Under the pieces are notes generated by a model, which saw nothing but the letters and a program-made list of their open reading frames with translations, was not told where the DNA came from and did no database searches. A stretch of 22,479 nucleotides of DNA from DATGKD01 sp035294855 (GTDB taxonomy: Bacteria; Actinomycetota; Acidimicrobiia; Acidimicrobiales; UBA8190), in NCBI GenBank assembly GCA_035294855.1, contig DATGKD010000265.1:1-22479 (forward strand). Direction: 5' to 3'. Shown piece after piece: positions 17,771 through 22,479 of this stretch. Made by a program: the position numbers and the translations under genes. How positions within the stretch are numbered: the stretch's first letter is position 1; the number at the start of each line of letters is the position of its first letter.

Positions 17771-19390
17771 TTGAGGCGCTCACAAGCGACTGGATCAGCG
17801 GTGACGGAGAACCCGACGGGACCAGGCGGTCCACCGGGAGCAGCCGGGCCTTCCGGGGTGCAGCCGGGCAGGAGCCCCTCTGCGGTCGACCTGCCCCCTA
17901 CCGGCCTCGCCGCGGGAGCCACCGTCAGCGACCTGCTGAACGACGCCCCGCGCAGCAAGTTCCACCGCCGGGCCGTGGTGGTCTCGGGCATGGGGTTCTT
18001 CACCGACGCCTACGACCTGTTCGTCATCAGCACGGTCGCCACCCTTGTGAAGGCGCAGTGGCACCTGTCGACGACCCAGACGAGTTGGGTGACGGGGTCG
18101 GCCATCCTGGCTGCCTTCGTCGGCGCCTTCGTCTTCGGGCGCATCGCCGACGTGCTCGGCCGCAAGAGCGTCTACGCCGCGGTCGCCGTCATCATGATCG
18201 TCGGGGCGATCGCGTCAGCCTTCGCCAACGGGTTCTTGTGGCTGGTGATCGCGCGCTTCGTGCTCGGGCTGGGCATCGGCGGGGACTACCCCGTGTCGGC
18301 CGTCCTCATGAGCGAGTACGCCAACCGTCGCGACCGGGGCCGGCTCGTCGGCCTCGTCTTCTCGATGCAAGCCCTCGGCCTGGTGGTCGGCCCGCTCGTC
18401 GGCCTCATCCTGCTGGCTTCGGGGATCAACCACGACCTGACCTGGCGCCTCATGCTGGGACTGGGCGCATTGCCGGCGGCCGCGGTGGTGTACCTGCGGG
18501 CGAAGATGCCCGAGTCACCGCGCTTCCAAGAGCGTGTGCAGGGTGAATCCGAACGCGCGGCGCGCGAACTCGCTGTCTTCTCGGACGGTGTGGTGGCCTC
18601 CGAAAGCGTCGAATCACAGGACAGGCTGCGCCGGCTCGGGATCGTAGAGTTCCTCACCGACCGTCGGATGCTCATGCTGCTGTTGGGGACGGCGGGCACC
18701 TGGTTCCTCTTCGACTACGCCTATTACGGCAACACCCTCTCGCTCCCGGCGATCCTGAAAGACGTCGCTCCGCACGCGACGCTCGTCACCAAGCTGGCGT
18801 GGACGCTCGGCATCTTCATCGTGTTCGCGTTGCCCGGCTACCTGTTGGCGTTCACGACCATGGACCGGATCGGCCACCGACGCCTGCAGCTCATCGGGTT
18901 CGGTGTCATGGCCGCGGCGTTCGTCGCCCTCGGTGCGATTCCCACCCTCACCACTGTCGTGGCGCCGTTCCTCGTGATCTTCGGGCTGTCGTACTTCTTC
19001 ATTCAGTTCGGCCCGAACACCACGACGTTCGTCCTGCCGTCGGAGGTGTTCCCGGTCAGCATGCGCACCACCGGCCACGGCATCGCCGCGGGCATCGGAA
19101 AGCTCGGCGCGTTCATCGGCGTGTTCCTCGTTCCGCAGCTGCAGAAGAGCGTCGGGCTGCGCGGGATGCTCCTCGTGGCAGGGGGGTCGGCTGTCGCCGG
19201 CTACCTGCTCACGAAGGTTCTCCCGGAGCCGGCCCGGCGGACTCTCGAGGATGTCTCCGGTGAGGACGGCTACGTCGATTCCCCGCGCCGGCTCGTCGTC
19301 GAGCACACCTCGGCGGCGGTGGGCGAGGTGGTGGGCGAGGTGCTCCTCGACGGCGTCAAGCGTCCAGCCGAGGCCGCTCCCTCGAGGTGA
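17771..19390 (+). CDS. MFS phosphate:H+ symporter, PHS family
   Basis: A membrane transporter of about 539 aa in the PHS family (TC 2.A.1.9; Pho84-like), which imports inorganic phosphate with protons. The signatures are strong. GMGFFTDAYDLF is at 73-84 and GGDYPVSAVLMSEY at about 170-183, with D172 equivalent to the conserved Asp of the GGDYP motif. QFGPNTTTFVLPSEVFP, from the second half, is diagnostic. About 12 TMs are present, with a long central cytoplasmic loop and a 50-residue polar C-terminus. The start is uncertain. TTG 17771 follows the best Shine-Dalgarno (AGGAGGGGGAG, 17754-17764); ATG 17708, ATG 17735 and GTG 17801 are in-frame alternatives. ATG 17708 is disfavoured because it abuts the PHO-box-like array. 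Phosphate-starvation control is inferred from that array. Confidence 0.9.
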   Translation: MRRSQATGSAVTENPTGPGGPPGAAGPSGVQPGRSPSAVDLPPTGLAAGATVSDLLNDAPRSKFHRRAVVVSGMGFFTDAYDLFVISTVATLVKAQWHLSTTQTSWVTGSAILAAFVGAFVFGRIADVLGRKSVYAAVAVIMIVGAIASAFANGFLWLVIARFVLGLGIGGDYPVSAVLMSEYANRRDRGRLVGLVFSMQALGLVVGPLVGLILLASGINHDLTWRLMLGLGALPAAAVVYLRAKMPESPRFQERVQGESERAARELAVFSDGVVASESVESQDRLRRLGIVEFLTDRRMLMLLLGTAGTWFLFDYAYYGNTLSLPAILKDVAPHATLVTKLAWTLGIFIVFALPGYLLAFTTMDRIGHRRLQLIGFGVMAAAFVALGAIPTLTTVVAPFLVIFGLSYFFIQFGPNTTTFVLPSEVFPVSMRTTGHGIAAGIGKLGAFIGVFLVPQLQKSVGLRGMLLVAGGSAVAGYLLTKVLPEPARRTLEDVSGEDGYVDSPRRLVVEHTSAAVGEVVGEVLLDGVKRPAEAAPSR

Positions 19391-19411
19391 CGCAACTCAC
19401 CTGAGCGCATA

Positions 19412-19445
19412 CCCTCCGCCCGTCGGAACGACGGAAGGCGGGGGG
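19412..19445 (+). promoter_or_regulatory. Long hairpin immediately before the DUF2834-like start codon
   Basis: The inner stem CCGTCG (19420-19425) / CGACGG (19429-19434) closes a GAA triloop. The outer stem 19412-19419 pairs with 19438-19445 in 8 bp, including one G-U, across a 3-nt bulge (19435-19437). The total is 14 bp, ending 4 nt before the ATG at 19450 and absorbing the GGCGGGGGG ribosome-binding region. It begins 21 nt after the symporter stop. It could be a terminator with read-through control or a translational block. Confidence 0.6.
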
Positions 19446-19449
19446 TTCG

Positions 19450-19929
19450 ATGTCGAGTTCGCTGGTCATCTTCGGGATCCTCGGGATCGCCACCACGGCG
19501 CTGGCGTGTGTCTCGAATCGGCGGCTCTTCGACACCGAACGGGTTGGTCGCGTCTCTGTGCTCGAGGCGATCTACTACGTCGTGGGGCTCGGATCGCTCG
19601 TCCTCGGCTGGTACTTCAACGTCCGGTACACCCAGCAGTTCGGGCACAGCGCCAACTACGTGAACTTCACCAAGAAGCTGTTCACGAACTGGGCCGCGGA
19701 CTCCGCCGCGCAGGACTACGTCATCGTGAACGTGGTCCTGCTGCCGCTGTGGACCATCACCGACGGCCGTCGGCGGGGCCTCAGGATCCCGTGGATCTTC
19801 TTCGTGATGAGCCTCTTCACGAGCCTGGCCTTCACCGTCGCCGTGTACCTGGCCTTCGTCGAGCGCCAGCTGCGTTACGACCGCTACGAACGCGACGAAC
19901 GGGCCTCGGCGTTGTCCAAGACGAGGTGA
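19450..19929 (+). CDS. Small membrane protein, DUF2834-like
   Basis: A 159-aa integral membrane protein. Predicted membrane segments are at about 4-22, 38-58, 90-106 and 115-137. A soluble loop (about 59-89) rich in aromatic and polar residues contains YVNFTKKLFTNWAADSAAQDY. The pattern of an aspartate-containing loop, PLWTITDGRRRGLRIPWIF, and a final TM with a short basic tail resembles DUF2834 proteins, which have no assigned function. It starts 59 nt after the phosphate symporter, and the start is masked by a strong hairpin. A G-rich Shine-Dalgarno (GGCGGGGG) lies within that hairpin. Its last 46 bases overlap the convergent oxidoreductase gene in antisense. Confidence 0.8.
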   Translation: MSSSLVIFGILGIATTALACVSNRRLFDTERVGRVSVLEAIYYVVGLGSLVLGWYFNVRYTQQFGHSANYVNFTKKLFTNWAADSAAQDYVIVNVVLLPLWTITDGRRRGLRIPWIFFVMSLFTSLAFTVAVYLAFVERQLRYDRYERDERASALSKTR

Positions 19930-21482
19930 CCGCAGTTGTAACCGGGGATGAAGGTGATGCCCGGGCCGCCGTGGCACCCCGCGCCGCACAGGTACAGGCC
20001 GTCGACGGGGATCGGGTTGTCGGGCCAGCCCCGGGGCCCGGGACGGAACGGGCCCATGAACTCCGGCTGGAGCAGGCCTTGGCAGAAGTCTCCGCCGGTG
20101 GCGCCGAACATCAGCTCGTAGGTGTACGCCGGGTAGTTCAGCTGGCGCTCGATGAGATCGCGGAAGTTCGGCACCACCTCCGCCACCCGGGCGACCAGCC
20201 GGTCGGCCATTTCGTCACGCAGCCGGGACTGCTCCTCACGCCCTGAACCGATCGGGAAGTAGAAGGCGAAGCTGCTCGCCGCGTGCCGTCCCTCGGGGGC
20301 GAGGTTCGGTTCGTCGATCGACGGGATCTGGAGGTTGAACGAGGGCCTGGTCGGCACCCGGCCCCGGACGCAGTCCTCGAAGTCGCGCTGCATCTGCTCG
20401 GGCGAGCCGAAGAACGTGACGTTGCGGCCGTAGGCGGGCTTGTTCAGCTCCTCGTAAGGGCTGGCGTACTCGGGCAGGCCGTTCAAGGCGAGGTGCATCT
20501 GGAAGTACGCGGCCCGATGGTCGATGGCGCCCACCCGCCGGGCGAAGTCGAGCGGCAAGGTCTCTTCAGCGATGAGTTGCGTGAACGTGGCTGTGGGGTC
20601 GAGGTTCGAGACCACGACCGGGGCGTTCACCACCTCGCCGTCGGCGAGCTCGACGCCTCTGACAACGGCGGCGCCGGCACCGTTGTCGACGACGATGCGC
20701 GTGACCCTGGCATGGCGACGGAGCTCGCCACCGTTTTTGTCGAACAGCCCGAGAATGTGCTCCGAGATCGTCCCGATCCCGCCCCGTACCTTGGACATGG
20801 TCGCGTTCCCGGGGGACGCCAGCGCGAACGCGAGGCACAGCGCGCTGCCCGGTGTGTACGGCCCGCGGTACGTCGAATTGACCGCCAGGAAGGCGAGCAT
20901 GCTCCGCACCGGCGCGTGGGCCCCCCGATCGGGGAGGTAGCGGTCGATGACGTCCATGACGCTCCCGAACATGGCGATGCGGATGGCTTCGCGCTCGGAT
21001 TCGTTGGACGCGCACGCCCACATGTCGTCGAGCGAGCGCGGCGGTTTGCGGACGTCGAACCGGCCGATGGCCCGGGCGGGCGCCTCGGCCCACGCCGCGA
21101 CCTCGGCCATGCCCAGCACCGCGTCCATGCCGAGGGTCTCGCCGAGGTGTTCGAGCAGGCGTTCGGGGTCCGAGTACAGGAAGATCGGCGGCCGGCCGTC
21201 CTCGGACACGCTCGCCGACTGCACCTCCGGCTCGTAGATGGGGCACTGCGCGAGGCCCAGCTCCTCGTAGATCTGATCGGGGACGGGGAACTGGATCGAT
21301 CCGGCGAGCTCGAACCGGTAGCCGCGGATGAGCTCGGTGTTCGAGGCCATGCCGCCGATGAAATGGTTCTTCTCGAGGCACAGGACCCGCATGCCGCCCT
21401 GGGCCATGACCGCCGCCGCCGTCAGACCGTTGTGGCCCGCCCCGACGACGATGGCGTCGTAGTCGCCCCCGCTACCTGACAC
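19884..21482 (-). CDS. FAD-dependent oxidoreductase, CrtI/PYROXD2-like
   Basis: A 532-aa flavoprotein of the phytoene-desaturase-like superfamily (COG1233), closest in style to PYROXD2-type proteins. The N-terminal Rossmann motif VVGAGHNGLTAA is at 12-23, with E37 binding the FAD ribose and the GG doublet in FIGGMAS. The C-terminal FAD-contact block is PVDGLYLCGAGCHGGPG, followed by IPGYNCGHLVLDN. Classical carotenoid desaturases are about 490-510 aa and have crtB nearby. No carotenoid gene is present here, so a carotenoid role is not supported and the substrate is unknown. The GTG start sits 7 nt after a TACAGT -10, with no Shine-Dalgarno. The last eight residues after the conserved domain are non-conserved and lie in a 46-bp antisense overlap with the DUF2834-like gene. 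Confidence 0.88.
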   Translation of the reverse strand: MSGSGGDYDAIVVGAGHNGLTAAAVMAQGGMRVLCLEKNHFIGGMASNTELIRGYRFELAGSIQFPVPDQIYEELGLAQCPIYEPEVQSASVSEDGRPPIFLYSDPERLLEHLGETLGMDAVLGMAEVAAWAEAPARAIGRFDVRKPPRSLDDMWACASNESEREAIRIAMFGSVMDVIDRYLPDRGAHAPVRSMLAFLAVNSTYRGPYTPGSALCLAFALASPGNATMSKVRGGIGTISEHILGLFDKNGGELRRHARVTRIVVDNGAGAAVVRGVELADGEVVNAPVVVSNLDPTATFTQLIAEETLPLDFARRVGAIDHRAAYFQMHLALNGLPEYASPYEELNKPAYGRNVTFFGSPEQMQRDFEDCVRGRVPTRPSFNLQIPSIDEPNLAPEGRHAASSFAFYFPIGSGREEQSRLRDEMADRLVARVAEVVPNFRDLIERQLNYPAYTYELMFGATGGDFCQGLLQPEFMGPFRPGPRGWPDNPIPVDGLYLCGAGCHGGPGITFIPGYNCGHLVLDNAEARSSRS

Positions 21483-21489
21483 GGGCCGA

Positions 21490-21495
21490 ACTGTA
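21490..21495 (-). promoter_or_regulatory. -10 element TACAGT for the oxidoreductase gene
   Basis: On the minus strand TACAGT is followed by 7 nt and then the GTG at 21482, which is the spacing for a leaderless transcript. Its -35 region would overlap the -10 of the divergent gene. Confidence 0.5.
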
Positions 21496-21516
21496 TCGAC
21501 CGATCGACCAGCGCCC

Positions 21517-21522
21517 TAGCCT
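21517..21522 (+). promoter_or_regulatory. -10 element TAGCCT for the His-tail membrane protein gene
   Basis: TAGCCT ends 6 nt before the ATG at 21529, and no Shine-Dalgarno is present. Between this and the divergent -10 lies a direct repeat ATCGACC (21495-21501 and 21503-21509) enclosing the palindrome CGATCG. That repeat could be an operator shared by both promoters. Confidence 0.55.
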
Positions 21523-21528
21523 GACGAC

Positions 21529-22305
21529 ATGCGGGTGCGCGCACCGGGAGTGGGGCCGACAAGGGTCGGGTCGTCGGGAGCCGGGTTCCCCGTTCGCCGG
21601 CCCGAGGTGGTGTGGCGGTTGCGGCGCTCGTGGCTCGTCCGGCGGGTCATCCGTTCCGTCGGCACGGTCTGTGCAGTCGCTCTGGCGGTCGTGGGGCTCA
21701 TCACCGCGGGCCTCGTCGCCGTGTCCGGTCACGCCGTGGCCTGGAGCGTCGTCGGCTTCCTGTTCGCGGCACTCCCACTCGCCGGCCTCCTTCTCGTCGC
21801 TGGCGTCGGCCTGCGCGCCGCCGTTGCCGCCGGGCCCGGCTGGGTCGGGGTGCGGATCCTGCGGCACTGGCGCGTGCTCGATCTGGGCGCCGTCCGCGCC
21901 GTGTCGCTGGGACGCGACAACCCCTGGGGCGGTTTCGGCCCGTTGGGTTCGTTCGGAGGAGGTCGCTTCGGCGGCGCGCCGCCCGGCGGCCCGGGGAGCG
22001 TCGCCCTCGTGCTCGAAGACATGACGGGGAGTCGCATCGAGATCGAGCCCGACGCGTTGGAATCAGGTCTCGCGGACGTCGTGCGACGGGGCCTCGGTCC
22101 GAGTGCGCAGATCTCGCCGGACGCCGCACGCGTGCTCGGCGCCCCGAGCCATGGACCCGACGACGCCCACGACACCGGCGACGTCCACCACACCGGCGAC
22201 GTCCACCACACCGGCGACGTCCATGACACCGGCGACGTCGACCACATCGACCGTCCAGCCGCTTCGGGCGACGACGACGCGGAGACCCGTCCCGCGCAGC
22301 CGTAA
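21529..22305 (+). CDS. Membrane protein with His-rich repeat tail, function unknown
   Basis: A 258-aa protein with a basic N-terminus (about 1-42), two membrane segments (about 43-66 and 70-95) and a cytoplasmic part. The soluble part has a beta-rich GWVGVRILRHWRVLDLGAVRAVSLG segment, a Gly/Phe-rich loop, and ALVLEDMTGSRIEIEPDAL. This pattern, two TMs followed by a small beta barrel, resembles bacterial PH-like membrane proteins, but I do not recognise the family firmly. The tail (about 208-245) carries four copies of H-(D/H)-TGDV, making it rich in His and Asp; metal binding is possible. The gene is expressed from a leaderless-type promoter and is divergent from the oxidoreductase. Its TAA stop forms the first half of the ilvD -10. 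Confidence 0.75.
   Translation: MRVRAPGVGPTRVGSSGAGFPVRRPEVVWRLRRSWLVRRVIRSVGTVCAVALAVVGLITAGLVAVSGHAVAWSVVGFLFAALPLAGLLLVAGVGLRAAVAAGPGWVGVRILRHWRVLDLGAVRAVSLGRDNPWGGFGPLGSFGGGRFGGAPPGGPGSVALVLEDMTGSRIEIEPDALESGLADVVRRGLGPSAQISPDAARVLGAPSHGPDDAHDTGDVHHTGDVHHTGDVHDTGDVDHIDRPAASGDDDAETRPAQP
22168..22239 (+). repeat. Four tandem 18-bp units encoding H(D/H)TGDV
   Basis: Four in-frame 18-bp units (22168, 22186, 22204, 22222) encode HDTGDV, HHTGDV, HHTGDV and HDTGDV (residues 214-237). They are near-identical at DNA level, differing at the second codon and by CAC/CAT in the first codon of the last unit, which suggests recent duplication. Confidence 0.95.
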
Positions 22306-22308
22306 CCT
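22303..22308 (+). promoter_or_regulatory. -10 element TAACCT for ilvD
   Basis: TAACCT ends 8 nt before the ATG at 22317, and its first three bases are the TAA stop of the preceding gene. No Shine-Dalgarno is seen in the 11-nt gap, so ilvD is probably leaderless or cotranscribed. Confidence 0.45.
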
Positions 22309-22316
22309 GTCCGCTC

Positions 22317-22479
22317 ATGGCCGACACGGGCACGAACGACACGGGCAGGAACGACCCGGATCCTCATGGGTTGAAGATCCGTAGCTACGAGGTCACCGAG
22401 GGGCCGACGCGCGCCCCGGCGCGGGCGATGCTGCGCGCAATCGGCATGACCGACGACGACTGGGACAAGCCCCAGGTCG
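22317..22479 (+). CDS. ilvD: Dihydroxy-acid dehydratase IlvD, N-terminal fragment
   Basis: Only the first 54 codons are in the window. After a polar leader of about 20 residues (DTGTNDTGRNDPDP), the reading frame enters the conserved IlvD N-terminus. KIRSYEVTEGPTRAPARAMLRA is followed by GMTDDDWDKPQV, matching the family pattern around the ARAMLRA and D-D-W-x-K-P-Q-x-G blocks. IlvD is the iron-sulfur dehydratase that makes the 2-keto acids of valine and isoleucine synthesis. The cysteines of the cluster lie beyond the edge. The ATG was chosen because it follows a TAACCT -10 and is the first start after the previous stop. Confidence 0.9.
   Translation, partial: MADTGTNDTGRNDPDPHGLKIRSYEVTEGPTRAPARAMLRAIGMTDDDWDKPQV

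Noticed and set aside
20283..21479. Plus-strand 398-codon frame antisense to the FAD oxidoreductase
   Set aside because: No recognisable domain and low-complexity charged composition; the minus frame has both FAD motifs.
19884..21482. Carotenoid biosynthesis assignment (crtI) for the FAD oxidoreductase
   Set aside because: No crtB, crtE or other carotenoid gene is nearby, and the sequence looks closer to PYROXD2-type proteins, so no gene symbol is given.

Overview
The window is a high-GC, densely coding stretch of a bacterial chromosome. The best guess is an actinobacterium, perhaps of the class Acidimicrobiia. The reasons are very high third-position GC, many GTG starts, a PASTA-domain Ser/Thr kinase, a DUF222/HNH (13E12-type) protein, an SCP2-type lipid carrier, and promoters of the TANNNT type placed only a few bases before start codons. 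The taxon is an inference from gene content. No rRNA, tRNA, CRISPR array, insertion sequence or prophage was recognised.

Layout. (1) 1-1406 (+): the 3' part of ligA, with a long Gly/Val/Ala linker encoded by a hexanucleotide repeat. (2) 1407-5860 (+): a PASTA Ser/Thr kinase, then a close-packed set of a compact HIT-like protein, a phosphoribosyltransferase and an orphan D12-class DNA adenine methyltransferase. The set ends in a 13-bp repeat that puts a TGA in all three frames. (3) 5995-8655 (+): an SDR dehydrogenase and a DHA2-type MFS exporter. (4) 8645-11707 (-): an SCP2-domain protein, a CCGATGTG minisatellite, and a large FtsX/MacB-type permease with no visible ATPase. (5) 11807-15886 (+): an Est30-type esterase followed by gatC, gatA and gatB, all four joined by stop/start overlaps. 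(6) 15953-17595: a DUF222-HNH gene convergent with a small unknown gene. (7) 17663-19929 (+): four 11-bp-phased GTTCACC-like units (a PHO-box-like array) in front of a phosphate:H+ symporter (PHS family), then a small DUF2834-like membrane protein behind a strong hairpin. (8) 19884-21482 (-): a CrtI/PYROXD2-like FAD oxidoreductase, divergent across only 46 bp from (9) 21529-22305 (+), a membrane protein with a His-rich repeat tail. (10) 22317-end (+): the start of ilvD.

How the pieces fit. ligA, gatCAB and ilv genes are core housekeeping genes that I recall lying near each other in other actinobacteria. Here they form a backbone with two blocks of less conserved genes between them. The most informative regulatory signals are the PHO-box-like array next to a phosphate transporter, a family of TAGCCT-type -10 elements that imply leaderless mRNAs, two hairpins that could mask ribosome-binding sites, and several simple-sequence repeats in coding and leader regions. 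I see no classical defence system. The least understood set is the HIT-like / phosphoribosyltransferase / DNA adenine methyltransferase cluster.
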